Assembly (NCBI RefSeq): GCF_023159225.1
Contig: NC_063163.1
Span: 103,819,885 to 103,883,884, forward strand
DNA length: 64,000 bases
Direction: 5' to 3'
From: Perognathus longimembris pacificus
Taxonomy: Eukaryota; Chordata; Mammalia; Rodentia; Heteromyidae
Shown here one piece after another: positions 12,854 through 24,035 of this stretch. Each line of letters opens with the position of its first letter. Position 1 is the first letter of the stretch. The position numbers were made by a program, and so were the translations under genes. A model generated the notes under the pieces. It did not search any database, had not been told where the DNA came from, and worked only from the letters and a program-made list of their open reading frames with translations.

Positions 12854-14152
12854 GAATAAAAATTCCTTCTTGCCTGATGAAGCAAAGTTTCCACAATATC
12901 TAGCAAGTACTTCTTGATACTGAAAGTTCTGACTCATAGGGTGGTCTTACTAAATTCATCTCTCTTGTCAAAAGGAAAGTTGCACTGGGATGGGCTGCCT
13001 TCCCAGAGTCTAGCCCAAGGCTCACACATAGTATACACGCTTGGGACCAGAAGGCCAAGCCAGAGACCACAGCCATCAAAGTGACTTTGTCCTCCTCTGC
13101 TTTGTACTACTTCCTGTTTCTAAAGGATGCTTGGATTGAGCATTTGGGGTAGATTTAAAGTTCTAGATAGGACCAAGGACACATAGGAAGTGCTCCAGTG
13201 CACAGTAGCTGTGGTGGCAGATACTCAGTAGCTAAATGGGACTTCCAGTTTCTAGTCTGACATGTGAAAAACTTGGAAGTCATTAGCTTCCCAGTATGAA
13301 AAAAGAAAAAAAAAATCCGGACTAAAAGTGAACACCTCTCCCTAGATCCATCAGAGAACTGGGTTTACAGGACAAATGGCTGACCTGGCAATTGGAAAGC
13401 CAGACAGATCAGCCTTGGGATAGGAACACCCAGCCTGAAGCTCAGAGCTGGCTGGCTAAGCGTGGACATGCTGGGCTATTGAAAGCACAGAGGCCCGTCA
13501 CAGGGGATGCGGGGATGGGGGACATTTACTTCTTTTTACTACCAGGAGCTTTACCAGGTCTTTACAATGAAGACCCTTATGCATGTGCCAGGGGGAAGAG
13601 CAGCCATTTTTAATTATGTCGAGTGCCTTCTGTTCTCATCAAAGCCCACCCTTAAGAGAAACTAGGAGGGAAATCTCCAGCCCTCTAGACTGTCTCTTTC
13701 CTACAATTGGTAAGAGTGTAGAAAGCCCTCGTGGAGGTCACAGCGCAGGGGCTCGGGCTGGCTCAGTCAATACAGAAACCTTGCTATGGTTTCTGGGGCT
13801 ATGGAGTTCCCTATGGGTATTCAAGTACCCATGGTCATATTAGAGTGTGGGTCTCAGATCCCTATTTAAGGATTCTCTAGGAAACCCAAAGATAATAGTA
13901 GATTCCAAATCAAGGGTGTCAGAGGGAATCCTAACCATTGATACAGTCATCAAAAGCTCTAACACTCAGCATCTCATTAAAGGTTTATCTGAGTTCCTCT
14001 ACCTGATACAGCAGATCTGCCTTTAGTGGAAATTTTACAAGTCGTTCCAAAAGACAATAAATCAATAAAAATTCAGGCTGGAAGAACAAAGAATCAAAAT
14101 CAGACTCAAACATGAAACTGTGCTGGAACAATTAAACTGGAAATTTATGATA

Positions 14153-14560
14153 GCCTGGTACCAGTGGCTCATACCTGTAATCCTAGCTGCTTGGAAGGCT
14201 AAGAATAAGGATCATGGTTTGAGGCCAGCCTAGGAAGAAAAGTTCATAATACCACCCCACCCCCTTCTTAACATTTGGCTGTGCGAAGTGAGGTACACCT
14301 GTGATCTCAAGCTTACATGGGAGGCTGATGTTAGGCAGATTGGGGTGCCACACCTGCCAGAACAGTTAAAGGCTCCATCTCCATGGGAGGGAAGCCACAC
14401 ATGGTGGCATATGTCTGTGACCCCATCTTTGATGAGAAGTCATAGCATGGAGGGAGGTAAGACACCATCCTGAAAATAGCCAGTGAAACTCAGAGCTGGA
14501 ACTCCCCAGGATCATACCAGCCTAGCAAGCACAAACATCAGTACTGCCAAGAAAACAACA
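14153..14560 (+). mobile_element. SINE pieces, type A head plus diverged second unit
   Basis: 'ggtaccagtggctcatacct' followed by 'aaggatcatggtttgaggcc', then at 14275 a second 'gaggtacacctgtgatctca' unit. Confidence 0.6.
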
Positions 14561-14789
14561 GTAAATACAACTGTCATAAATATGCCAGTAGCACCCATGG
14601 AAAAAGTGGAGAGCGGACAACAACAGGCAATATAGCAGGGAGAGAAAGACAAAGAAATACTCTAATGAAAATGCCAGAAATAAAACATAACACACATATA
14701 AAGAGTGTCTTAGCAGTCAGCTAGACAAGGCTGAGCAAAGGATCCTTGACCTTCAGGAGACAGTGATGGGTTAAGGGTGGAGTTTGGTG

Positions 14790-14875
14790 GGAGGGAGAGC
14801 ATGTATTTAGCACGGATGAAGCCCTGGGTTCAATCTTCAACACCCTGAACAAACAAGAAACACTCACAGAAAATA
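14790..14875 (+). mobile_element. ID-like SINE fragment
   Basis: 'gagagcatgtatttagcacg' and 'gaagccctgggttcaatctt' are the ID/tRNA-like head with its B-box-like 'ggttcaatc'. Confidence 0.6.
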
Positions 14876-15356
14876 CCCAAACCATGAGCGAGGGAAGGGG
14901 TAGAACTGTTCAAAAAGAAATGTACTCATTACCTGACTTATGTAACTATATAACCCCTGTACACATTACCTTTATAATAACAATTTAATTTTTTAATAAC
15001 TATAAGCAAAAAAAGAGAAAATACACAAACTAAAAAGCAAAGAGGAAAAAAAACAGAATTTCCAAGAACTGTGGGCCAGTTCCAAAAGGTATAACATGTG
15101 CATAATAAGAATGCCAGAAGGAAAATGCAGAAACCCCTGTTTGAATAGCTGAATTTTCCAGAATTTTATGATAGACACCAAATAACAGACCCAAGGCAAC
15201 TCAGAAACACCAAGCAGGATAAAAACCAAATGGAAATTCATTTTGTCATATAATTCACGCAGCAGCATAACAAACACAAAGAAACAACCCTGAAAAAAAA
15301 ACAAAGACTTGGTATCTATAAAGGAACACAGATATTACATCCACCTTCTGAGAAAC

Positions 15357-15602
15357 CTTGCAAGCATAGCACATGTGACATCTATAATCCTAGCAACTCA
15401 GGAGGCTGAGGTCTGAGAATACTGTTGTTCACAGTCAGTTGGCAGACAAATCTAGAAACTTCTTTCCAAGTAACTAGCAAAAAGCCGGAAGTGGAGGCCT
15501 GCATGACTCAAGTGATAGAGCACCACCTGGTGAGCAGAAAAAGCAAGAGCAAAAGGCCTGGTTCTCAAGCCCCAGGACATATGCACGCACGCACACACAC
15601 AC
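15357..15602 (+). mobile_element. SINE, type A, diverged
   Basis: 'acatctataatcctagcaac', 'tcaggaggctgaggtctgag' and 'ggttctcaagccccaggaca', followed by a short (CA)n. Confidence 0.7.
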
Positions 15603-15705
15603 AGTAAGAATGGAGTGAAATATTACGCAGGAGAAGAAAAAAAAACTTGTCCACCTAGAATTCAATGTCCTGCAAAAGTATCATCAGACAATCAAAAATT
15701 AAGGA

Positions 15706-15905
15706 AGGGCTGAGAATGTGGCTTGGCAGTAGAGTGCTTGCCTGGCACGCATGAAGCCCTGGGTTCGATTCCTCAGCACTATATAAGTAGAAAGGCTGGA
15801 AGTGGTTCTGTGGCTCAAGTGGCAGAGTGCTAGCCTTGAGCAAAAAAGAAGCCAGGGACAGTGCTCCGGCCCTGAGTTCAAGCCCCAGGACTTGCAAAAA
15901 ACAAA
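15706..15905 (+). mobile_element. SINE, type B (ID-like dimer), full length
   Basis: Starts 'gggctgagaatgtggcttgg', 'ggttcgattcctcagcac' (ID-like unit), then 'ggctcaagtggcagagtgct' (second tRNA-like unit) and 'ccctgagttcaagccccagg' plus A-rich tail. I call this order type B. Confidence 0.85.
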
Positions 15906-16144
15906 GAAAAGAAAAACCCTACCTATCCTCCCCTAAGGAAGTCCTCCCTGCCTCCACCCACAAAAGTCCCCTTCAAATGTTCTAGGATCATCACCTGCAC
16001 CATTTTCAATATCCAGGAGCAGAATAGCCTATTTCCCTATAAGCCACCAGCCATGGATACCCAGAGCTGGGCCTAGGATGCACTGCGTGAGCAAATGAAG
16101 GAATACATGAATGACAGGGCACCAGTACCACCTGCGAGAGTTGT

Positions 16145-16311
16145 TAAATAGCGTGTCTCTTTATTAGCAGTTCAGCAAGACGAATCCAGTGTGGTCACAG
16201 GGAAGGGCTGAACCACTGAAGTGTCTGCCCAGGTCTGGTCAGCCTGCAGGTGGAGCGGGAGGTGGAGGCTGTTCTGACGCAGGCTGCTCCTCCATCCTGG
16301 AGGCCTTCGAC
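16145..16311 (-). other. SPATA19: SPATA19 3' UTR exon
   Basis: On the minus strand a polypyrimidine tract and acceptor (tctctgattcccag) end at 16312. About 145 nt later an AATAAA (16160-16165, in CTAATAAAGAGAC) is followed by GT-rich sequence (ggtggtactggtg). This fits the final non-coding exon. Exact cleavage point not determinable. Confidence 0.7.
16160..16165 (-). terminator. SPATA19: Poly(A) signal of SPATA19
   Basis: Minus-strand AATAAA with a GT-rich downstream element about 25-40 nt further on. It is the first strong signal after the stop codon on this strand. Confidence 0.75.
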
Positions 16312-16935
16312 CTGGGAATCAGAGAAAGGCCCAGGGCTGCCATGATGGAGAGCCTGTGCCTCGCTGCTCTAAGCCCCTGCCATGGACCTTCTTCCTCCCA
16401 GAGCTACATAAACAGCTAGTTTCTGCCACTGGCTTGTACTGAGCAAAAGCAAAGAGATCATGTGAACCACAGTCACATATATCCTGATTTGGGATGGGTC
16501 CAAATTCTACCCCAGCCTCACTCCTAACTCTGGGATCTTGGGAGACACAGTAGGATCAAGAGTGCAGCAGCAACTCTGCTGGGAACTGTTGCATATGCAG
16601 CCATGCAAGCTCCCAGCACAGCCCGCCCAAGGCAGCCTGCTGAGCTCCAGGTCCTGGGCCACGGGGGAATCATGATGAAGTGCTACTCTGGTGGTAGAGA
16701 AGAGCCAAAGATGCCAATGTGTGCTTGGCTACAGATCCTTCCAGAACTTGGAGAGAAGCACTGCAGGAGCCCAATGCAGCCACTGTTCCTCCGTTTCCCT
16801 CCCTAGTGGCTCTGAGTGCAAGCACCCCTCAGAAAGCACCAAGGCTCAGCTCCAGGCTCTCCAGCCCAGCCTCCCTCCTCCTCGCTTAGGGCAGCCATTT
16901 TCCCTGCTCCATAATTCACCTGCTAGCTCTCTCAC

Positions 16936-17001
16936 CTGACTTAGCATTAGGAGAAGGAAGTTCTACAGCTGGATCTGGAGTCATTCGTGATATGGGAGAT
17001 G
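16936..17001 (-). CDS. SPATA19: SPATA19 coding exon 6 (stop codon)
   Basis: Acceptor gtcctccacag. Completes Ser and encodes [17 protein letters not shown], then TAA at 16947-16949. A consensus donor (gtgaga) follows 11 nt after the stop, so a further, non-coding exon is likely. A stop this close to the last junction would not trigger nonsense-mediated decay. Confidence 0.85.
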
Positions 17002-19354
17002 CTGTGGAGGACAGAAGAAATGGAAGGGAGGCTACCTGATGGGCAGAGCACGACCCAGACTTCACACCCCAGACCATAGCACAGAGACTGTCCAGGAGGG
17101 GTCTTAGGAAGATTCTTGCCTCCTGAAGCCCCTTAGTGCCCCATCCGGAGGTGGGGAAAGCATGGCTGGCTTGGACAGGCACTTCCGAAGTCATCTTTAC
17201 CCTCCTGCCCCCAGCAAGGAACACAGAAGAGCAGCTGGATGCCCTCAGCTTACCTTTGTCTCACTTGCTGTATTCGGTCTTGCATGACATCATCCATCAC
17301 CTCGCTTGGCACTTGGAAGATGCGGGTGTTGCTGCAAAATGCCATCCAAGCAGGGAAGAAAGATGAACCGGGTGATATTGCTTCATTGTATTTATAAACT
17401 GATTTGTTGGATGGTAATATAATATTTTAAATGGGGTTCTGAGTTTCTTGGAGTAGGGAAGATATGCTCATGGATGTGAGTCAATGCCCAGGGAGGAAGA
17501 TAAAGCCAAGAGAGCAAGACTGTGGGGCATGTCAGAGAAGAGGGAGCCCATGGAACAAAAGCTCTGGTCTCCCACCCTCCTTATGCAGGGTGTGTACCCC
17601 GAAACACCCAACGTGAAGAGACAAGGAAGCTGGGTCACAAACTTGGGGACCCCTTCCCTTCTGAATACGTCTCTAGCTTCATTCTCAGCTCTTATTATCA
17701 TCATACCACATTCAGTATGGTCTTGAGAAGCTTCTAGAACATTCTTTCACAAGGAAATTGCAGGTACCTCCTAGGCCTTGCTGTTAGTTATGTCCTATTT
17801 GGGCCACTCTATGCCCTTTTCCAATTCCATGTCCCATGTCCCATTCACCCTTCCCCTCCCAGGAGCCCCACAATCTGCCCACTCTGTGTCTATAGAAATT
17901 ACACTACATGGGTAACACTCTGTTCTCCATGTATGGGGGGGGGGGGGTGTTGTTTATTTTTGTTTTTTATCAGTCATGGGGCTTGAACTCAGGGCCTAGG
18001 TGCTATCCCTGAGCTTTTGTGCTCAAGGCTAACACTCTAACACTTTGGGCCACAGTACCATTTCCAGTTTCCTGGTAGCTAATTGTAGATAAGAATCTCA
18101 CAGGCTCTCCTTCCTGGGCTGGCTTTGAACCAGGATCCTCAGATCTCAGCCTCCTGAGTCACTAGGATTATAGGCGTGAACTATCAGCACTTGGCATAGG
18201 GGGGATTTTGGAGGTAATAATGGGCAGTAATGCCACTCCAGTGGCCCTGTGTCCAAGGTGAGTGAAGGTGGGATTGTGAATATGAGAGCCCAGAGAGGAG
18301 AAGATAAAGCCAAAAGGGCAACTCAAGGAGGAGGAGTCCTAACACTGGGCCTCAGAGGTACCCGGATGTCCTGGTTTCCCAGGTTCTCCTGTTGTCTCCA
18401 GTACTGGCCAGGTAAGAGCTGGTATGGGCATGTGACTCTCTAGGAACTTTAATTGGGGGTACCAGGCAGCAGTGTCCAGTACTTTTGTGACCTGTGTATC
18501 TACCCTGGGCTCTCAGTTACTCCATGAGCTTCCCTAACACAAACTTTCACATATCTTACCCCCCTAGCTAACTTTAACCTTTTGCAACCTTTTGCCCTAT
18601 TCTTTCTTCTGGGGGGCAGGAAATACCAGATTCCTTTATGTCTGTCAAAGGAGTGGATGACTAGAGCTGTGTCACATAGAGACTATATGCCCTGACTACT
18701 TGCTGGCTAAAACTAAGAGGACACTTGAATCTGTGGGTTGTGGGGAAAACAGGTAGCTTGTGGTTTAATATCTCCATTAACAGTCCAGAAGAGAAATACT
18801 ATATAGTCAGTAGAAAAATGACTAACCTCTGTCTTCCTATCTCAAAAGCTTAAACCTAGTTAAGGCTGGCCAAGTTTAAACAACATTAGAAGATGTCAAT
18901 GTGTTATTTACAGTTCTACATTGTACCTCCTCAGGTAACCAACAGCACTAATGATGTAAAGTTTCTCACCCAAAATCCTCCTTTCCAGAGGACTCTCAAA
19001 TTCCACCATTAGTGATATTCTCCTGCATGTTTGAATCTTTCTCTACAGCACCATGGGAAAAAGTAAACCCATCAATATCCAGTTTCCCAAAGCAAAACTA
19101 CACATTCTGACAGGCACTGGCGCCTCACATCTATCATCCTATCTACTCAGGCTGAGTAGCTAAGTTCTGATGATCATGGTTCAAAGCCAGTAAGGGCAGG
19201 AAAGTCCCTAAGACTCTGATCTCAGATTAACCAGCAAAAATCCAGATACATGGAGGTGTGACTCAAGTAGTAGAGAGTGAAAAAGCTAAAGGAGAGCTCC
19301 AGACCCTGTGTTTAAGCCCCAGCTCCAGGGAGCAGGGTGCGAGTGCACGCGCAT

Positions 19355-19396
<42 letters not shown>

Positions 19397-21089
19397 TTTC
19401 TGAGAAATGCAATCTCTTTGAGAGAAGAGAGCAAAACAGACAGCAGGCAAAACAACAGAACATCAGAAGAGCTGGAATATGGTGCTTCCTTTAGCTTCCG
19501 AGTGAAGAGTTTATGCCCATGGCCCTCTCCTAGGGAGGGATGTGGTGATGTCCAATACTCTGGATGAACCTGGGTACCAGAAGGGAAGCCCCAAGGATGG
19601 GCAAGCCAGGCTGGTGATGCCGCAGCACCTCCTGCCATCAGAGAAGGATGGAGAAGACCTGCACTGCGGTGAGTTCCAAGCAGATCAGTACCACCATCAC
19701 ATGGCCGTCACTGAATTCTAGCCTCAGGTTTGGAAGACCTCCACACACCTCCTCTGCAGATGAGGGATTTGGCTTTTGCATTTTAAGAGCTTATTTTCCT
19801 TTAGTTCTTCAAAGTACACACCACTTCTGAACAACTCCCGTGCAAAAATAACAGAAATCTGAAATGGACTCAGGAACATTTAGGAAATGGAGAACAAACC
19901 CAATTCCCCAACACACATACCTTCGAGTCAGTTTAAAATATAGCAATGAGCAAATAATTGTTCCCTTAAAACTCGAAAGCAAGGCAGAGAGATTTGTCAG
20001 CCAAAGAAGATAGCAGTGGGCTTAGGAGGTGAGGAGAAACACACTCCTGCCCTAGCCCTTGCCCTCTGCTGCTCAGGGCCAACAGAACACTGTACCTCCA
20101 TCTTATGAACTGGATTCTTGTTCTCTCCTCCAGGAACTCTTGGTTTGGGTTTGATTCCAAATCACACTTGGAGAGAGGGTGCTTCACCTAAGAATTCAGG
20201 ATAAGGGCCCACATGGTTACTGGCCTGTATGGGCCCCCTAGCTGAGGTGGGCAGGGCCCTTACATAGGATGCTTCAACTTACCCAGCATGCTTCACTTTA
20301 CCCAGTATGCTTTGCCTTACCCAATGCTGCATCCTCACCACCACCCGCTCCCCCCCCATCACTTAAGGCCTCCAGCTGTCAGTTACCAAATCTCTGGTCA
20401 CGTGTATGTCTTGGCCACGAGAGGGATAGGAGCAGATGGACAACTTCTCCCTGACGCATTGGGAAGCCTCATCTTCTGTCTGAAAGAGGAGTCATTTTCC
20501 TCAGAGTCACTCAGCATCTGATCCCGTCTTCCCCTCTTCCCTTCTCCTGCATTCAACTCCTCTCTGGCTACCTTTTCAAAGAACTCCTGAGCTGCCCTTG
20601 AGCTGAAACCCCCTTCTCCCCCATGAGGCCTGACCACAGGCCTGGCTCACAGAGATGCGGATGCCTCTCTTACCAGGATAAGCTTCCGACATGTGGGTGA
20701 ATTAGAATTTCCCAGGTGTATCCAGATCCCTGTCCCCACTAAGCTCACTAGAATTCCGGGTACCACATCATACTCACTTTCTTCAACCAATGCTGTACAA
20801 CAGATACAGCTTCACTTTCCACAACGTCAATGTCCTGGAACAAATAGGTAAGTCGGTAATCTCAAAAAAAAAACAAAAAACTAAAACCCCAGTCCCCCCA
20901 CCTACTCTTATCTAGACATACATGGTGAGATGGTTCCAAAATACTATAGCAGGAAACACAGAGAAGAGGGAAGGGATAACATTTGACATGGCTGCCAATA
21001 TCAACACTCACCAAACATATCTTAGGTGGGAAGGGGAGTCCTGCAGCTTTCCGGGAGAGGATGTACAAAATCCATGTTGTAATGATCAT
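16947..21089 (-). CDS. SPATA19: SPATA19 (spermatogenesis-associated protein 19, spergen-1), complete, 6 coding exons
   Basis: Small testis protein of sperm mitochondria; it is known to act in mitochondrial adhesion and sheath organisation, and mouse loss causes male infertility. Coding exons are 21012-21089, 20778-20834, 20387-20479, 20096-20187, 17254-17331 and 16947-17001. All have AG/GT boundaries and consistent phase, and together give 150 residues plus stop. The N-terminus [20 protein letters not shown] is a hydrophobic segment followed by basic residues, fitting the family's mitochondrial targeting. The core includes [31 protein letters not shown] and [11 protein letters not shown], which I recognise as SPATA19. 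Length is close to the 154-167 recalled for rodent and human. In human SPATA19 also lies next to IGSF9B on the same strand, so synteny agrees. Confidence 0.94.
17254..17331 (-). CDS. SPATA19: SPATA19 coding exon 5
   Basis: 78 bp after a 2.8 kb intron. Acceptor attttgcag, donor gtaagc. Completes Ser and encodes [15 protein letters not shown] then [10 protein letters not shown] plus two bases. Confidence 0.93.
17936..17948. repeat. Poly-G run in SPATA19 intron 4
   Basis: 13 consecutive G on the plus strand. Similar runs: 6609-6620 and 33928-33941. Confidence 0.9.
17955..18200 (-). mobile_element. SINE, type A, full length
   Basis: Inverted copy within SPATA19 intron 4: 'ggggcttgaactcagggcct' to 'aggattataggcgtgaacta'. 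Sense orientation relative to SPATA19. A poly-G run precedes it. Confidence 0.85.
19108..19325 (+). mobile_element. SINE, type A
   Basis: 'acaggcactggcgcctcaca' to 'ccctgtgtttaagccccagc', followed by (CA)n. Antisense in SPATA19 intron 4. Confidence 0.75.
19356..19394. repeat. (CA)n microsatellite
   Basis: Pure CA tract following a SINE tail. Confidence 0.95.
20096..20187 (-). CDS. SPATA19: SPATA19 coding exon 4
   Basis: 92 bp. Acceptor aattcttag, donor gtacag. Encodes [20 protein letters not shown] then [10 protein letters not shown] and two bases (AG) of a Ser codon. [12 protein letters not shown] is the most recognisable block of the protein. Confidence 0.94.
20387..20479 (-). CDS. SPATA19: SPATA19 coding exon 3
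   Basis: 93 bp, phase 0. Acceptor cctctttcag, donor gtaact. Encodes [20 protein letters not shown] then [11 protein letters not shown]. Confidence 0.9.
20778..20834 (-). CDS. SPATA19: SPATA19 coding exon 2
   Basis: 57 bp, phase 0 at both ends. Acceptor tttgttccag, donor gtgagt. Encodes [19 protein letters not shown], a strongly conserved acidic then amphipathic segment of the family. Confidence 0.93.
21012..21089 (-). CDS. SPATA19: SPATA19 coding exon 1 (start codon)
   Basis: ATG at 21087-21089, preceded by the favourable context CAAAGATGA. Reads [20 protein letters not shown] then PPKICL; donor gtgagt at 21006-21011. 78 bp, phase 0. An upstream in-frame Met at 21174-21176 exists but the conserved protein begins at MIITTW. 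Confidence 0.93.
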
Positions 21090-21260
21090 CTTTGGACTTA
21101 TACCAGGCCTCCCTCTTGACTTCCTCCTTCCATTGAAACTGCTTGAGACCTTCTGTGGGACAGGCAAGTCATCCAAGGGAGGTGCTCTCCTGATTGGCTG
21201 ACCATTGATGATGTGACAATGAGCTCCCTTAAACTTCCAGGGTCAGCATGGAGATGGGAA
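21090..21260 (-). promoter_or_regulatory. SPATA19: SPATA19 5' UTR and proximal promoter candidate
   Basis: Upstream of the start codon on the minus strand lies CAGCCAATCAGG, a textbook CCAAT (NF-Y) box with core at 21193-21197, about 105 nt before the ATG. Just upstream is GTCACATCATC, only loosely like a cAMP-response element. No TATA box is evident. The short distance suggests a short 5' UTR. Transcription start not determinable by eye. Confidence 0.45.
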
Positions 21261-21344
21261 AAAAAGGGGTCCCGAGAGGTCTGCCCTAGTGATTGTCATA
21301 GCTCAGATATTAAGCTACAATCAGTAAAATTCTAAGACACAAAG

Positions 21345-21500
21345 GGTAGCTGGACCTACTGTCACACACCTATAATCCCAACACTTGGGAAGCTAAGAAA
21401 GGAGGATCACACTTCAAGGCCAAATGGGGTTATGCAGCAAGTTCCAGGCCTGCCTTGGTTACATTGTGAAGCCCTGTCTCATATAATAAAAAAACGACAA
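21345..21500 (+). mobile_element. B1-like SINE
   Basis: 'cctataatcccaacacttgg', 'gaagctaagaaaggaggatc', 'ttccaggcctgccttggtta' and 'gaagccctgtctcatat' follow B1 (7SL-derived) order. Confidence 0.75.
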
Positions 21501-21509
21501 AAGATGCAG

Positions 21510-21660
21510 GGTTAGATGAGGTGAAGCACACTTGTAAATCCAGCTACTGAGATGGGGAAACTTCAAGATACTCTGAGAAACCAAACACAAAAGACCTGCG
21601 GTATTACTCAAGTGGTAGCGTGTCTAGTAAGTAAGAGGTCAAGTTCAATCCTCAGGAATG
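21510..21660 (+). mobile_element. SINE, diverged ID/A type
   Basis: 'cacacttgtaaatccagcta', 'actcaagtggtagcgtgtct' and 'ggtcaagttcaatcctcagg'. Confidence 0.55.
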
Positions 21661-21775
21661 GGTTTTTATTTTTAGTTATCTTTAAATCGTTGTACAAAAG
21701 AGTTTCCATTTAACAAAGAATTTTATGAATATAGTGCATCTTAATCAGTGTCACCCTTTTATATCTTTGTTTTGT
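21660..21775 (-). mobile_element. L1-like 3' tail, antisense
   Basis: 'cgttgtacaaaagagtttcc' and 'gtgcatcttaatcagtgtca' match the unit at the left end of the window and the reverse of 57.4 kb. The copy runs straight into the (TC)n tract. Confidence 0.5.

Positions 21776-21778
<3 letters not shown>

Positions 21779-21856
<78 letters not shown>
21779..21856. repeat. (CT)n microsatellite
   Basis: About 38 units, pure; a homopurine-homopyrimidine tract. Confidence 0.95.
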
Positions 21857-21860
<4 letters not shown>

Positions 21861-22080
21861 GTTTTGGTGCCAGAACTGGTGTGAACTCTGGGCCTCATAC
21901 TCTCATTTGGCTTTTCCACTCAAGACTACCACTTGAGCCACAGCTCTGCACCAGCTTTTTGCTTGTTAAAGATAAAATGTTTCAGACTTTGCTGCCAAAG
22001 CTTACTTCAAACTTCAGTCTTTAGATCTGAGCCTCTGGAGTAGCCAGGATTACCAGTATGAGCCACTGGGGCCCAACTTG
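21857..22080 (-). mobile_element. SINE, type A, antisense
   Basis: 'gaactctgggcctcatactc', 'taccacttgagccacagctc' and 'tagccaggattaccagtatg'. Its tail side merges with the (TC)n tract. Confidence 0.75.
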
Positions 22081-22112
22081 TTGAACCTACTGATGGCTAT
22101 CTCTTGAATCAT

Positions 22113-22113
<1 letters not shown>

Positions 22114-22169
<56 letters not shown>
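22114..22169. repeat. (TG)n microsatellite
   Basis: About 28 units, pure. Confidence 0.95.
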
Positions 22170-22172
<3 letters not shown>

Positions 22173-23239
22173 TGCTTGAGCTCCCATTTTTCAAACATGT
22201 GTTCTAGCTGGCCTCTTTCCTACTCTTGACTCAATGCTTCATTTCACCTGGGTCTTGGTATTTCTCTGTCTGCCATGTCCCCTTCCATAGGAACTCCTTC
22301 GCAAGTACTCCCCCAAAATGGAAAAGGGAAAAATGGAAAATGGAAAATGGAAAAAAAAACTCATATCATAATCTGGTGTGTATTTTACAATCCAAAGAGT
22401 AAATTTGTAACAAAATGATCTGAATCTTTTGTTGGTTTTGCTTTGTTTGTTGAAAGAAAGGAGAGGGAGCAAAATAGTAAAGAGGGGGCTCCAGAATCAG
22501 GTGCCTTCTAGTTCTCTCTCAGTTTTCTCACTCTTAGTCTTTTCAGTGGTATAGAATGCCTTTATTTTTCTCCCCAAGTTTCTTAATATAGGCCACTTAG
22601 GTTTCCCCTCTCTCAATAAACAAAGCAAAAACAACAGCAAAAGATTCAGATCATATTGTTACAAATTTACTCTTTGGATTGTAAAATAGACACCAGATTA
22701 CAATAGGAGGTCTTTTTTCCCCCCTTTCCATTTTTGGGGGGTACTTGTGAAAGAGTTCTCATGGAAGGTGACATGTCAGACGGAGAAATACCAAGACACA
22801 GGTGAAATGAAGCATTGAGTCGAGGGTAGGAAATGGGCCAGCTAGAACACACATGTGAAAACTGAGAGCTAAAGCAAAATTTAAACTATGATTCAAGAGA
22901 CAGCCATTAATAGGTTCAGGGTGTGCTTCTGATCTTATTGGTGAAGAGGTAGACATACATTGTGGAAATTCTCATGATTGGTTCCCTTGCTTCGGGCGCA
23001 AGAGTGCAGAAGTTTCCCTGTGACTGGATCTCCTGTCTCTGCACAAATACAGAAGGGGTTCCCAATTGGATGGAGGTTAGGGCGGTTCATGCATTGGATC
23101 ACAGCCACAAAGGGAACATACACTAGGTCCCAGAGCCCAAGGGGTGAGCAAGACATATAATTTAAGCCACATCACACTCCCCTCTCACTCTGCCCACTCC
23201 ATTGGAGCCAGTGCTGGTTTCTATCTTCTACCTAGCCTG

Positions 23240-23950
23240 GGAGGCCCAACTTCCCTGTATTTATACTTCTGCTGCTGCAAATGAACTTCTTTTGCAGTGT
23301 GGACTAATTTCTCTCTGTCCTTCTTAACATGATGTTGCTGTTGTGTAGAGCTGTTGTTTGTTGCCATTTTATTTCTGCATAGTGTTCTGTTTTAGCAACA
23401 CAAATTATCACATTGATTACCAACATGCATTTGCATTATAGCGAATATGATACATTTGGAGAGAATGTTGCTATGAATATTTCAGACTTACCTTTGGTTG
23501 TGGTAAGCACTAGCTCTTCTGAGTATGCAATGGCTAATTTATTGGTTTTACATATGCTTGGCAAAGAGATCATACCAATCTACAGCTCACAAACAATGTG
23601 TAGAAGAGACAGTTGCTCCATAGTTTTGCCACATAGGTAGTGCAATTTCTTTAAATGTAGCCATCTGGTAGAGGCACAGTGATCATTAATAACTGATTCA
23701 TTTGTATTTAACTGATTATGAATAGTGTTAGGCCTACTGGCCTACTGGCCTTTGGGGTATTATTTTTGGGTTTGAAATGCTTCTTCAAGTCTTCTGTACT
23801 TTTAATGAAGTGCCAGTTTTTTCCCCTGTTGATCTGTAGGGCTTCTTTATGTATTATGGATAGGAGGTCCTTTGTAAATATGCACTTTGCAATTATTTTA
23901 TGCCAATCTATGACTTGCCTTTTCAGTCTTTCACTATTATCTTCATGTGT
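23240..23950 (-). mobile_element. Old LINE-1 fragment, antisense
   Basis: AT-rich text with the L1-type order 'accaatctacagctcacaa', '...gttgctccatagttttgcc', 'atgaagtgccagttttttcc' and 'tttgtaaatatgcactttgc', resembling the reverse complement of an L1 3' ORF2/UTR region. Highly diverged. Confidence 0.55.
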
Positions 23951-23956
23951 GTATAT

Positions 23957-24033
23957 GCCAGCCTAGGGGCATGAATTCAGGACCTGTCACTGTCCCTGAG
24001 CTTTTATTCTCAAGGCTAGAACTCTACCAGTTG
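23957..24033 (-). mobile_element. SINE 3' part, antisense
   Basis: 'gcatgaattcaggacctgtc' to 'ctctaccagttgagcc'; meets the next SINE head to head. Confidence 0.65.
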
Positions 24034-24035
24034 AG

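Larger units (their letters stand above)
1..16144. other. Intergenic region beyond the SPATA19 3' end
   Basis: No protein gene or RNA gene recognised. The stretch contains microsatellite clusters (0.6-1.1, 1.75-3.13, 4.3-5.0, 7.2, 11.8 kb), several SINEs, an L1 fragment at 12.1-12.6 kb, a G-quadruplex motif at 5.3 kb and CTCF-like motifs at 5.82, 8.57 and 9.80 kb. Open frames in it are short or built from repeats. Confidence 0.7.
17332..20095 (-). other. SPATA19: SPATA19 intron 4
   Basis: 2.8 kb, the longest intron of the gene. Holds a poly-G run (17936-17948), an antisense SINE (about 17955-18200), a plus-strand SINE (about 19108-19325) and a (CA)n tract (19356-19394). I see no coding exon in it. 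Confidence 0.7.

Noticed and set aside
15706..15905. tRNA-like sequence with a GGTTCGATTCC B-box
   Set aside because: It is the head of an ID-like SINE that recurs throughout the window; no cloverleaf with intact acceptor stem was seen.
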